From Kiritimatiellia bacterium (GTDB lineage Bacteria; Verrucomicrobiota; Kiritimatiellia; RFP12; UBA1067), in NCBI GenBank assembly GCA_024405255.1, contig JAKSOY010000007.1, positions 1 to 50,826 on the forward strand: 50,826 nt of DNA, given 5' to 3'. Positions within the stretch are counted from its first letter, which is position 1; each line of letters begins with the position of its first letter. Below the pieces are notes generated by a model, which made no database searches, was not told where the DNA came from, and was given only the letters and a program-made list of their open reading frames with translations. The position numbers and the translations under genes are program-made. Of the stretch, positions 19,570-27,126 are shown piece by piece.

Positions 19570-19645
19570 GGGAGCATAGCTCAGTTGGTAGAGCAAGTGA
19601 CTCTTAATCACTGGGTCGTGGGTCCGAGTCCCTCTGCTCCTACCA
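19570..19645 (+). tRNA. tRNA-Lys (anticodon CTT)
   Basis: Cloverleaf of 76 bases including CCA. Acceptor GGGAGCA/TGCTCCT (first pair G-T), D-arm AGCTCAGTTGGTAGAGC, anticodon stem AGTGA/TCACT around CTCTTAA (anticodon CTT), and T-loop GGTCCGAGTCC. It lies 23 bases after tRNA-Gly, shares its promoter and is followed directly by a terminator. Confidence 0.96.
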
Positions 19646-19655
19646 TTCAAATAAT

Positions 19656-19680
19656 CCCCGTAGAAATACGGGGTTTTGTT
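19656..19680 (+). terminator. Rho-independent terminator of the tRNA operon
   Basis: CCCCGTA (19656-19662), GAAA tetraloop, TACGGGG (19667-19673), then TTTTGTT. It lies 10 bases after the tRNA-Lys CCA end. Confidence 0.9.
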
Positions 19681-19722
19681 TTCTTTCAGATTGAAAGAAG
19701 ATGAGATGAAGAAATTTCTTTG

Positions 19723-20874
19723 TTACGAGATTGTTTGGAGTTGATTGTCCCACCAACGTTCCCGTTCTGAGACCTTTTGTTTGATTACATTTGCGAGATG
19801 GTTGAAATGAGGGCGGCCGATTGGTATGACAGTCTTGAGAATGGTGGTTGTGGCTCCCCTGGCTTGGTCTAATGTGGTACGGAATTGATTGAAGGAGAGG
19901 TTGAACATCGGAATCGTGCTGTAGTTCGCATTGGTGAGGAAAATTCGGCCATCAATATCTTCTTTTCTTTCGCCGAACTCCCACGCGAATCGTTCATGTC
20001 GTTCATCATGGAGGATTGAGGTCGCTCGCGGTTGGTGATGAAGTTCCTGTCGGAAGAGCTCGGAAGCATTTGTATTCTGATCAAATAAGGCTGTTAACGG
20101 GATGGGATCAAGGATTTCGAGCGCCTGCCGTAGTTTTTTGGCTAAAGACTTGTAACGCATCAAGGTCTTGTATTTTTGCTCAAGTTCGGGACAATTTACA
20201 CGAATCCAACCACGGACTCCTCCTTCGCGTCCGCGGATGCCCGGGAACCAACGTCCTGATACGGCTTTACACCAGACAATTTTGAGGCCATTGTCGAGAT
20301 GGCATTCGAGGGTGTCAAGAAGGGCCCCAAGACGTAGCATTCCGGCATGAGAATCGCGAGAAAAAAGCCAGGCAACGCGGATGTCTATTGGGGACGGGCA
20401 TGGGGATAATGTTGCACGTCTGCATATTTTACGTCGCTCGTGTGTGAGACGCAATGGTCGGCGAGTAGCTGCTTCAAGGCGACGTTGCCTTTCTTCGTGC
20501 CATTCTTTGATTTTATTGGCTGTTATCTTGGCTGTTGTACGTATAGCGGTTGCCGCGAGGGCTGCAACCTGGTAGACAGGTTCTGTTCCCATCGCCATAC
20601 CGTCAGGACGAAGGCGTCCCCTGCGAATGGGAGGACGGTTTTGTGACATTCTTTGTAATTTTTCTTTTTCGTGTCTTTTTTCTCTTCGTATACGAAGTTT
20701 CTGTTCGTGCTGTTCAAGACGCTTCCGTTGCTGATTGAAGATATTTACAGGGGTCTCGTTCGAAACCCAGATGTTGTCGACTAGAACGGCTTTGCCAGAA
20801 GACAACAGATGGCGGTAGTCTTTCTCATTTTTGGGTAGAAGCCCTTCATAGATCTGTTTCTGAATTTTGAACAT
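19723..20874 (-). CDS. Unknown basic protein in an AT-rich island
   Basis: I do not recognise this 383-residue protein. It is the only minus-strand gene in the window and is visibly more AT-rich than its neighbours, suggesting acquisition by transfer. The N-terminal third contains a highly charged, probably helical stretch rich in Arg, Lys and Glu (residues about 45-80). A short hydrophobic/Ala-Thr segment (about 100-118) and another basic helix follow. A more globular part from about 165 includes IRVAWLFSRDSHAGMLRLG, AVSGRWFPGIRGREGGVRGW and PIPLTALFDQN. No catalytic motif or signal peptide is seen. ATG 20874 is chosen because AAAGGA lies about 10 bases upstream; a TTG at 20910 adds 12 residues but lacks a ribosome-binding site. 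Direct repeats of 11 bp lie upstream at 20947-20977. The gene and the tRNA pair are bracketed by hairpin-repeat copies 2 and 3. A DNA- or RNA-binding role is only a guess from charge. Confidence 0.72.
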   Translation of the reverse strand: MFKIQKQIYEGLLPKNEKDYRHLLSSGKAVLVDNIWVSNETPVNIFNQQRKRLEQHEQKLRIRREKRHEKEKLQRMSQNRPPIRRGRLRPDGMAMGTEPVYQVAALAATAIRTTAKITANKIKEWHEERQRRLEAATRRPLRLTHERRKICRRATLSPCPSPIDIRVAWLFSRDSHAGMLRLGALLDTLECHLDNGLKIVWCKAVSGRWFPGIRGREGGVRGWIRVNCPELEQKYKTLMRYKSLAKKLRQALEILDPIPLTALFDQNTNASELFRQELHHQPRATSILHDERHERFAWEFGERKEDIDGRIFLTNANYSTIPMFNLSFNQFRTTLDQARGATTTILKTVIPIGRPHFNHLANVIKQKVSERERWWDNQLQTIS

Positions 20875-20946
20875 GGTTAAGTTGTCCTTTATTGGTCGTT
20901 GAAATGCCAATATGATACTATAATCTGCAAAAGAAAAAAGAAATCA

Positions 20947-20977
20947 ATTGTCAAGAAATTGTCAAGAAATTGTCGAG
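20947..20977. repeat. 11-bp direct repeats upstream of the unknown gene
   Basis: ATTGTCAAGAA is repeated exactly at 20947-20957 and 20958-20968, with a third, partial unit ATTGTCGAG at 20969-20977. The spacing equals one helical turn, as in operators or iterons. On the minus strand the unit gives TTGACAAT, which also resembles a -35 box. Confidence 0.8.
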
Positions 20978-21056
20978 TTCTTTTTTGACGGATTCGCCTT
21001 GTTTTATTGGGGTTAAATGATTGGTCTAGAAAATCGTAACAGTTTTTTCGGTCCTT

Positions 21057-21104
21057 TTTATAGTTCTCAATGGCCCAGTTACCTTTGCCATTGAGAACTA
21101 TAAA
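21057..21104. repeat. Perfect hairpin repeat, copy 3
   Basis: TTTATAGTTCTCAATGGC (21057-21074) is the exact reverse complement of 21087-21104; 18-bp stem, 12-base loop. It lies between the unknown minus-strand gene and the divergently oriented reductase gene, with no T-tract after the stem. Confidence 0.92.
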
Positions 21105-21204
21105 GCGTAATGGGTCACGGAATTGCGCGGCTCGTTCCTCGCTGTACATCCAATAACCTATTACCTGTAAGGTGTTGAAATTGCTAGAGCCGGGGAATGG
21201 TTTT

Positions 21205-21213
21205 TGTTATACT
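21205..21213 (+). promoter_or_regulatory. Extended -10 promoter for the RmlD-like gene
   Basis: TGT-TATACT (-10 at 21208-21213) lies 28 bases before the ATG. No -35 match at the proper distance, which extended -10 promoters tolerate. Confidence 0.65.
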
Positions 21214-21241
21214 ATCGACAAATCGATTTTAGGGGAACACT

Positions 21242-22186
21242 ATGAAAATTGTAGTTACCGGTGCGTCAGGGATGCTTGGACGCGCAACTATGGAACGTCT
21301 GCAGCAAATGGCGATAGGTTCTGTTGTGGGCCTTTGCCATTCGCGTGCGGGGAATGGACTGCGGTCTGTCGATTTGGCAGATCTTGCTCAAATCGGACCT
21401 TTGATGGAAGAACTCGCCCCCGATGTCATTATTCATACTGCGGCAATCCGGAAGCCGGACGAGTTTTCGACCAATGAGAACTATTCCCGTCGTCTGAACG
21501 TGGAGACGACGGCCGAACTCGCACGATGGGTCGGTGTACACCCGGGAACTTTTCTTGTTTACATTTCGACCGACTATGTTTTCGATGGAACTCAACCTCC
21601 GTATCCGGTTGACGCACAGACGCATCCGATCAACGCATACGGTCAGTCGAAAGCTGACGGCGAAGTCGCTGTCCGCCAATATGCCGCCACGCAAAGCGCA
21701 ATTCTGCGCGTCCCGATTCTCTATACTGACAAGGTCGAGACGCTGGACGAATCCTCGGTGACAAATGTGTTCAAGCTCGTCCTTCGTCTTGGCGAACCCG
21801 GTAATGAACGTTATTCGAAATCAAATCCGATCATTCTTGACGATTGGGCCGTTCGCTACCCCACCCATGTCGACGATGTCGCCGAGATCCTCGCTCAGAT
21901 CGCGATCAAGAAACCCGTCGGCACATGGCACTGGAGCGGACGTGAACCCCTGACGAAACTTGATATGGGACGCCTTTTTGCCGAACGTCTCGGTTTCGAC
22001 ACGCGTCTGCTCGTCGGCAGCGGGGAGCCGGCGAATGGTTCGGCACCTCGTCCAAAGGACTGCCATCTTGACTCCCAGGCACTTGAAAACCTCGGCATCA
22101 CAACGCTCGGTACGCCCTTTGCCGTCGCACTGGAGTCGTTGGTCGCACGAAGATATCCAAGTGCAATCAACAACAATCGTACGTAA
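21242..22186 (+). CDS. RmlD-like NAD(P)-dependent sugar-nucleotide reductase (SDR)
   Basis: Extended short-chain dehydrogenase of 314 residues. It has the Rossmann start VVTGASGMLGRATMERL, the active-site region FLVYISTDYVFDGTQPPY with the conserved Thr/Ser, and the YGQSKADGE catalytic Tyr-x-x-x-Lys motif. This pattern matches dTDP-4-dehydrorhamnose reductase (RmlD) and the related MAT2B-like group. The other rhamnose genes (rmlA, B, C) are not nearby, so dTDP-rhamnose synthesis cannot be claimed. ATG 21242 is preceded by AGGGGA and by its own promoter. GC content is somewhat lower than in the flanking operons. Location is cytosolic. Confidence 0.85.
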   Translation: MKIVVTGASGMLGRATMERLQQMAIGSVVGLCHSRAGNGLRSVDLADLAQIGPLMEELAPDVIIHTAAIRKPDEFSTNENYSRRLNVETTAELARWVGVHPGTFLVYISTDYVFDGTQPPYPVDAQTHPINAYGQSKADGEVAVRQYAATQSAILRVPILYTDKVETLDESSVTNVFKLVLRLGEPGNERYSKSNPIILDDWAVRYPTHVDDVAEILAQIAIKKPVGTWHWSGREPLTKLDMGRLFAERLGFDTRLLVGSGEPANGSAPRPKDCHLDSQALENLGITTLGTPFAVALESLVARRYPSAINNNRT

Positions 22187-22221
22187 TCCATACGAACCTT
22201 GTAGAAAACGGCCCGTCTTTT

Positions 22222-22230
22222 TGCTATACT
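22222..22230 (+). promoter_or_regulatory. Extended -10 promoter, 10 bases before the ACT-protein ATG
   Basis: TGC-TATACT (-10 at 22225-22230) precedes ATG 22241 by 10 bases, with no Shine-Dalgarno between. Transcription would start within about 3 bases of the start codon. Confidence 0.62.
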
Positions 22231-22240
22231 ATTCGCCGCT

Positions 22241-22513
22241 ATGAATAAAGTCGTCATCACAGTCGTCGGCAAAGATACGGTTGGTATCCTTGCTAAAATC
22301 TGTTCGTACCTTGCCGACAACGGAATCAATGTCTGCGATATTACCCAGACGATCGTACAGGGCTACTTCAATATGATGATGATCGTCGACGCGGAAAAGT
22401 CGCCCAAGCCTTTTGCCGTCAGCAGTCGCGAGCTTTCGAAACTTGGTTTGGACCTCGGGTTGCACGTTCGTTGCCAAAAGGCGGAGATTTTTGAAAAGAT
22501 GCACCGCATCTGA
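22241..22513 (+). CDS. ACT-domain protein, UPF0237 family
   Basis: A 90-residue stand-alone ACT domain ([34 protein letters not shown]) of the UPF0237 family; ACT domains usually bind amino acids or other small ligands and act as regulators. Length and sequence are typical of the family. It is followed after 35 bases by its classical genomic partner, a UPF0210/DUF711 protein, an arrangement known from many Firmicutes and other bacteria but without an assigned function. No ribosome-binding site precedes ATG 22241, consistent with a leaderless mRNA. Confidence 0.93.
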   Translation: MNKVVITVVGKDTVGILAKICSYLADNGINVCDITQTIVQGYFNMMMIVDAEKSPKPFAVSSRELSKLGLDLGLHVRCQKAEIFEKMHRI

Positions 22514-22548
22514 ACGCCCCACGACGATTGAAGGTAAAGGCGGCATCT

Positions 22549-23913
22549 ATGCTGAACATCAACGAGGTCTTCGAGACGAATAAGATGATCCAGGACGAAA
22601 ACCTGGACGTGCGCACGATCACGATGGGCATTTCGCTCCTTGACTGTGCCGATTCGAATCTCGATACGACCTGCAAGAACATCTACGCGAAGCTCCTCCG
22701 CTATGCGGGACGTCTCGTGAAAACGGGCGAGGACATTTCGTGCGACTTCGGCATCCCCATTGTCAACAAGCGGATTTCCATCACACCGATCGCCCTTGTC
22801 GGCGCAGCTTGCTGCCGTACGTCCGGCGACTATGTGGAAATCGCCAAAACACTTGATCGTGCCGCCGCCGAACTCGGGGTCAATTTCCTCGGCGGCTATT
22901 CCGCCGTCGTTTCAAAGGGTATGACGAAGAGCGATGAATTGCTCATCCGCTCCATTCCGGAAGCCCTCGCGGTCACCGAACGCATCTGCGCGAGCGTCAA
23001 TGTGGGGTCCACCAAGACGGGCCTCGACATGGACGCGATTCGCCTGATGGGCGAAATCGTCAAGGCCACGGCGGAACGCACGAAGGACCGTGATTCGCTC
23101 GGCTGTGCGAAGCTCGTCGTGCTCTGCAACGCCCCTGACGACAATCCGTTCATGGCTGGCGCGTTCCATGGCGTGACCGAAGCCGAGGCCATTATCAACG
23201 TGGGCGTGTCGGGTCCGGGCGTCGTCAAGTACGCGCTCGAGCAGATCCGCAATGCCGACTTTGAAACGCTCTGCGAAACGATCAAGCGCACGGCTTTCAA
23301 GATCACCCGCGTCGGACAACTCGTCGCCCAAGAGGCGGCGAAACGACTTGGCGTGCCGTTTGGCATCATCGACCTCTCGCTCGCACCGACACCCGCCGTA
23401 GGCGATTCCGTGGCGGACATCCTCAAGGAAATCGGCCTCGCGCATCCCGGAGCCCCCGGTACGACCGCTGCGCTCGCCCTCCTCAACGACCAGGTGAAGA
23501 AGGGCGGTGTGATGGCGAGCTCGTACGTGGGCGGACTTTCGGGCGCGTTCATTCCGGTCTCCGAGGACCAAGGCATGATCGACGCCGTGGAAGCGGGTGC
23601 GCTCACGATCGAGAAACTTGAGGCCATGACGTGCGTCTGTTCAGTCGGACTCGACATGATCGCCATCCCGGGCGATACGCCCGCCACGACGATTTCCGGC
23701 ATCATCGCCGACGAAGCTGCCATCGGCATGGTCAACCAGAAGACCACCGCCGTGCGCGTGATTCCCGTGACCGGTAAGACGGTCGGCGAGACGGTCGAGT
23801 TCGGCGGACTCCTCGGACATGCCCCCATCATGGCGGTCAATCGATTCGACTGTTCGGCGTTCATCGGGCGCCGTGGACGCATCCCCGCGCCAATCCATAG
23901 CTTCAAGAATTGA
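22549..23913 (+). CDS. UPF0210 (DUF711) family protein
   Basis: Cytosolic 454-residue protein of the conserved UPF0210/DUF711 family, distantly related to the pyruvate formate-lyase/ribonucleotide reductase barrel fold; its biochemical role is not established. Typical stretches seen: [26 protein letters not shown] helix ([19 protein letters not shown]), [50 protein letters not shown] and [17 protein letters not shown] at the end. Length is normal. ATG 22549 has AAAGGCGG about 6 bases upstream; a TTG at 22528 is less likely. It is paired with the ACT protein upstream, suggesting ligand-dependent control. guaA starts 20 bases after its stop. Confidence 0.93.
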   Translation: MLNINEVFETNKMIQDENLDVRTITMGISLLDCADSNLDTTCKNIYAKLLRYAGRLVKTGEDISCDFGIPIVNKRISITPIALVGAACCRTSGDYVEIAKTLDRAAAELGVNFLGGYSAVVSKGMTKSDELLIRSIPEALAVTERICASVNVGSTKTGLDMDAIRLMGEIVKATAERTKDRDSLGCAKLVVLCNAPDDNPFMAGAFHGVTEAEAIINVGVSGPGVVKYALEQIRNADFETLCETIKRTAFKITRVGQLVAQEAAKRLGVPFGIIDLSLAPTPAVGDSVADILKEIGLAHPGAPGTTAALALLNDQVKKGGVMASSYVGGLSGAFIPVSEDQGMIDAVEAGALTIEKLEAMTCVCSVGLDMIAIPGDTPATTISGIIADEAAIGMVNQKTTAVRVIPVTGKTVGETVEFGGLLGHAPIMAVNRFDCSAFIGRRGRIPAPIHSFKN

Positions 23914-23933
23914 TTTTAACAAAGGAACAAAAC

Positions 23934-25223
23934 ATGAAACAGGACATGATCGTCATTCTCGACCTCGGGTCGACGAAGAACACGGTGCTCGCCCGCGCGA
24001 TCCGCGCATTGGGCGTCTACTCGGAAATCCACCCGCACGATTCTACGCCCGCCAAGCTGTTGGGGCTCCCCAATGTCAAGGGCATCGTCCTCTTCGGCGG
24101 CGAAAACCGCTGCGTGGACGGCAAGAACGTGGATGTGGATCCGGCGATCTACGAACTCGGCATCCCCGTGTTCGCGATTGACCATCCCACGGCAAAGTGC
24201 GAGAACCTCGCGGCGATGCCTGACGAGGCGTGGTTGAAGAACTGGCTCTTCTCCGTCTGCAAGGCGGAAGCCAACTGGAATATGAAGAACTTTGTTGCGG
24301 ACCAGATCGAACTCGTCCGCAAGCAGGTCGGCAACGGCAAGGTCCTCCTGGCCCTTTCCGGCGGTGTGGACTCCTCCGTCGTCGCGGCCCTCCTGATCAA
24401 GGCCATCGGCAAGCAGCTCGTGTGCGTGCACGTGAACCACGGTCTGATGCGCAAGAACGAGAGCGAGATGGTGTGCGAGGTGTTCGGCAAGAACCTCGGC
24501 GCGAACCTCATCTACAAGGATTGCACGGACCGCTTCCTCGACAAGCTCGCGAATGTCGCGGACCCCGAAAAGAAGCGCAAGATCATCGGCGGCGAATTCA
24601 TTCGCGTGTTCGAAGAGGAGGCGCGCAAGCTCGAGGGCATCGAGTTCCTCGGTCAGGGCACGATCTATCCGGACATCATCGAGAGCGGTACCAAGACCGC
24701 CAAGATGGTCAAGAGCCACCACAACGTGGGCGGCCTCCCGCCGGACCTCCAGTTCAAGCTCGTCGAACCGCTGCTGCAGCTCTTCAAGGACGAAGTGCGC
24801 GCCTGCGGCGTGGAACTCGGTCTTCCGCCTGAAATGGTCTACCGTCAGCCGTTCCCGGGTCCGGGTCTCGGCGTTCGGTGCCTCGGCGCCATCACGCGCG
24901 ACCGCCTTGCCGCGCTGCGCGAGTCGGACGCGATTCTGCGCGACGAGTTCGCGAAGTGTGGTCTCGCCCAGAAGGTGTGGCAGTACTTCACGCTCATTCC
25001 GGACTTCCGTTCGACGGGCGTCAAGAACAATGCGCGCGCCTATGAATGGCCGGTGATCATCCGCGCCGTCAATACGGTGGACGCGATGACGGCGACGGTC
25101 GAGGAGATCCCGTGGCCCGTGCTGAAGAAGATCACGGATCGCATCCTCGCCGAAGTCCCTGGCGTGAACCGCGTGTGCATGGACCTCACCCCGAAGCCGT
25201 GCGGCACGATCGAGTGGGAATAA
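23934..25223 (+). CDS. guaA: GMP synthase with truncated, catalytically dead glutamine amidotransferase domain
   Basis: GMP synthase converts XMP to GMP with ATP and ammonia from glutamine. The ATP-pyrophosphatase half is intact: LALSGGVDSS (SGGVDS at 142-147), DRFLDKLANVADPEKKRKIIG, QGTIYPDIIES, KSHHNVGGLP, the dimerisation domain with YRQPFPGPGLGVRCLG, and the C-terminus KPCGTIEWE. The class I amidotransferase half is not. It starts normally (MIVILDLGSTKNTVLARAIRALGVYSEI), but the nucleophile segment usually reading GVCYGMQ is AIDHPTA (Asp83 replaces Cys), and the following ~85 residues with the catalytic His/Glu are missing. Total length is 429 residues against about 515-525. The frame is clean, so this looks selected rather than decayed, and would make the enzyme ammonia-dependent or reliant on a separate glutaminase. 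ATG 23934 has AAAGGA upstream. Confidence 0.93.
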   Translation: MKQDMIVILDLGSTKNTVLARAIRALGVYSEIHPHDSTPAKLLGLPNVKGIVLFGGENRCVDGKNVDVDPAIYELGIPVFAIDHPTAKCENLAAMPDEAWLKNWLFSVCKAEANWNMKNFVADQIELVRKQVGNGKVLLALSGGVDSSVVAALLIKAIGKQLVCVHVNHGLMRKNESEMVCEVFGKNLGANLIYKDCTDRFLDKLANVADPEKKRKIIGGEFIRVFEEEARKLEGIEFLGQGTIYPDIIESGTKTAKMVKSHHNVGGLPPDLQFKLVEPLLQLFKDEVRACGVELGLPPEMVYRQPFPGPGLGVRCLGAITRDRLAALRESDAILRDEFAKCGLAQKVWQYFTLIPDFRSTGVKNNARAYEWPVIIRAVNTVDAMTATVEEIPWPVLKKITDRILAEVPGVNRVCMDLTPKPCGTIEWE

Positions 25224-25308
25224 GTACCTCGTCAAAGAGGAACTATGCTAATCCGCCGTCCCGACCGTCAGGCAGGGGCGGCGCCTTCTAAAGTGGGAGA
25301 GGTGTCGA

Positions 25309-25674
25309 ATGATACGTAATATTGTCGGGATGTTTTTTCTGGTTGCGATGATGTGTCTCCCTGCGCGGGCGGGCGTGGAGGAGATCGTCTGCGAGGGTGC
25401 CTATGGCGGACATCTTCAAGGCGTTTGTACGGATGGGACGAACATCTGGTGGAGTTTCACGGTGGAGATCGTCAAGACCGATCTGTCCGGCAAGGTGCTG
25501 GTCTCGCGTAAGGCGCGTTCGCACCAGGGCGACCTTTGTGTCAAGGACGGTGTTGTGTATGTGGCGGCGATCAACGGCAAGTTCTACATGGCGCGAACGA
25601 CGCTTGACGCGGAGGCGAAAAAGGCGAAGCGTCCTTGTTGGCGCGCGCGGCTGTTCGCGGCGAAACGGCCCTGA
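25309..25674 (+). CDS. Short secreted protein, probably a truncated beta-propeller-like protein
   Basis: A 121-residue product with a clear signal peptide (MIRNIVGMFFLVAMMCLPARAG). The following part, GVCTDGTNIWWSFTVEIVKTDLSGKVL and SHQGDLCVKDGVVYVA, reads like the first blades of a repeat-containing propeller. After about residue 93 the sequence changes to a Lys/Arg/Ala-rich tail without such pattern, so the gene may be a 3'-truncated remnant of a longer protein. GGGAGAGG precedes ATG 25309. It stands 75 bases before the first of two metallophosphoesterase genes. No function is assigned. It could equally be a small functional secreted protein. Confidence 0.55.
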   Translation: MIRNIVGMFFLVAMMCLPARAGVEEIVCEGAYGGHLQGVCTDGTNIWWSFTVEIVKTDLSGKVLVSRKARSHQGDLCVKDGVVYVAAINGKFYMARTTLDAEAKKAKRPCWRARLFAAKRP

Positions 25675-25749
25675 TTGAACGATTCGTCTGGACGGGGGAG
25701 GCGAGACGAACGTATTTATGTGCGAATCGGAAATAAAGGAATGGCATTC

Positions 25750-27126
25750 ATGACAGACGTTTCAGAACCTAAGCTGCGCATTGGCGTGTTGAGCGACATC
25801 CATATCACGGATGACGCCTCGACGGCCATTCTGCGCACGGCGTTTGAATGGTTCCGCGACCGACACGTCGACGGCGTGCTGATCGCGGGCGATATGGCCG
25901 ATCAAGGGCGGCTCGACCAGCTGCTGCGCGTGCGCAAGACTTGGGACGCGGTGTTTCCCGGCGACCGCCTGCCCGAGGGCGGAAAGGTGGAGAAGCTTTT
26001 CGTCTACGGCAACCATGACGTCGCCGGCTGGGAATACAACAGCGCCGCCTTCCGCAAGGCTCATCCCGAGTTGTTTGCCCCGTCGAACAACATCGGCGCA
26101 GATCGCGCCGGCGCGTGGCGGAAGGCTTGGGACGAAGATTACGCCCCCATCTATCTCAAGCGCGTGAAAGGATTTGCCTTCGTCGGCGCGCACTTTGAGA
26201 GCTGGAAGGTCCAGCACATTCCCGGACTCGACCAGTTCCTCGCTGACCACGCAGGTGAATTACAGGGTCCGCAACCGTTCTTCTACTTCCAGCACATGCA
26301 TCCGAAGGGGACTTGTTCGGCGCCTTGGACATGGGGCCAGGACGACGGCCAGGTCACGCGGGCGCTGTCGAAGTTCCCGAACTGCGTGGCTCTTTCCGGC
26401 CATTCGCACACGTCTCTCACCGACGACCGTACGATCCGCCAGGGCGATTTCGGCTTCACCAGTGTCGGTACGGCTTCGCTCAGGTACATCATTCCGTTCG
26501 GCGGCCGCGAAAATTCGTCCGCTTTCGGTGCGCCGCGCGTGGAAGGCCGCCAGATGCCCGACCTCCTGGTGAGCGGTGCCGCGTGGAAAGTCCACCAGGG
26601 GATGCTGATGAATGTCTTCGGCGACCGCATCGTTTTCGAGCGTCGCGATTTTTCGCTTGGCGCCGCGCTGGGACCCGACTGGGTGGTGCCGCTCGGCGGC
26701 TATGGCGCGCTCACCTACGAAACGCGCGCTTCCAAGGCCCCCGTGCCCAAACTGCCGAAGGGGGCGGTCGTCGCCTGGAAGGAGGCCCCTGGCAAGACGC
26801 GCGAGGGCAAGTCTGCCGCGCAAGTGACGGTGAGCTTCCCGCCCGCGCGCAGCATGGATGCGGCACGCGCGTTCGACTACGAGGTGACGGCGCGTACGAC
26901 GGAAGGCGGTTTGTCGCGCATTGTCTGTCGCAAGCGTGTGTTTTCGCCGGCGTATTGGAGCGCCGAATGCGGTGAACCGCCGACGGTCGCCTGCGTCTTT
27001 GCAAAGGACGAACTGCCGTGGAATCTCAAGTTCGTGTTCGCGGTGCGTCCGATGAACTGTTTCGGCGTGAAGGGTCCGGAAGTCGTTTCCAAGGCGTGCA
27101 AACTGAAAGTGGAGGGCACGAAATGA
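25750..27126 (+). CDS. Calcineurin-like metallophosphoesterase without signal peptide
   Basis: A 458-residue dimetal phosphoesterase. Metal-binding motifs in order: GVLSDIHI (D..H), IAGDMAD (GD), YGNHDV (GNHD), FYFQHMHP (His) and SGHSH (GHxH). A C-terminal beta-rich domain (from about 330) follows. No signal peptide or Tat motif is seen at the preferred start, in contrast to the homologous next gene. ATG 25750 is chosen because AAAGGA lies 9 bases upstream; ATG 25741 has the site directly against it. The 3' end overlaps the next gene by 4 bases (ATGA). The two proteins resemble each other along their length (same motif spacing, similar middle YFQH...GxWxWGxDDG segment), indicating tandem duplication. 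The substrate is unknown. Confidence 0.87.
   Translation: MTDVSEPKLRIGVLSDIHITDDASTAILRTAFEWFRDRHVDGVLIAGDMADQGRLDQLLRVRKTWDAVFPGDRLPEGGKVEKLFVYGNHDVAGWEYNSAAFRKAHPELFAPSNNIGADRAGAWRKAWDEDYAPIYLKRVKGFAFVGAHFESWKVQHIPGLDQFLADHAGELQGPQPFFYFQHMHPKGTCSAPWTWGQDDGQVTRALSKFPNCVALSGHSHTSLTDDRTIRQGDFGFTSVGTASLRYIIPFGGRENSSAFGAPRVEGRQMPDLLVSGAAWKVHQGMLMNVFGDRIVFERRDFSLGAALGPDWVVPLGGYGALTYETRASKAPVPKLPKGAVVAWKEAPGKTREGKSAAQVTVSFPPARSMDAARAFDYEVTARTTEGGLSRIVCRKRVFSPAYWSAECGEPPTVACVFAKDELPWNLKFVFAVRPMNCFGVKGPEVVSKACKLKVEGTK

Noticed and set aside
19570..21241. Integrated element with tRNA-Lys as attachment site
   Set aside because: No second copy of the tRNA 3' end was seen between 19700 and 21240, and there is no integrase. 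Integration remains only a possibility.
25224..25308. Short GC-rich inverted segments between guaA and the next gene
   Set aside because: CCTC/GAGG and CCGCC/GGCGG pairs are too short and lack a T-tract; nothing firmer than a spacer can be claimed.
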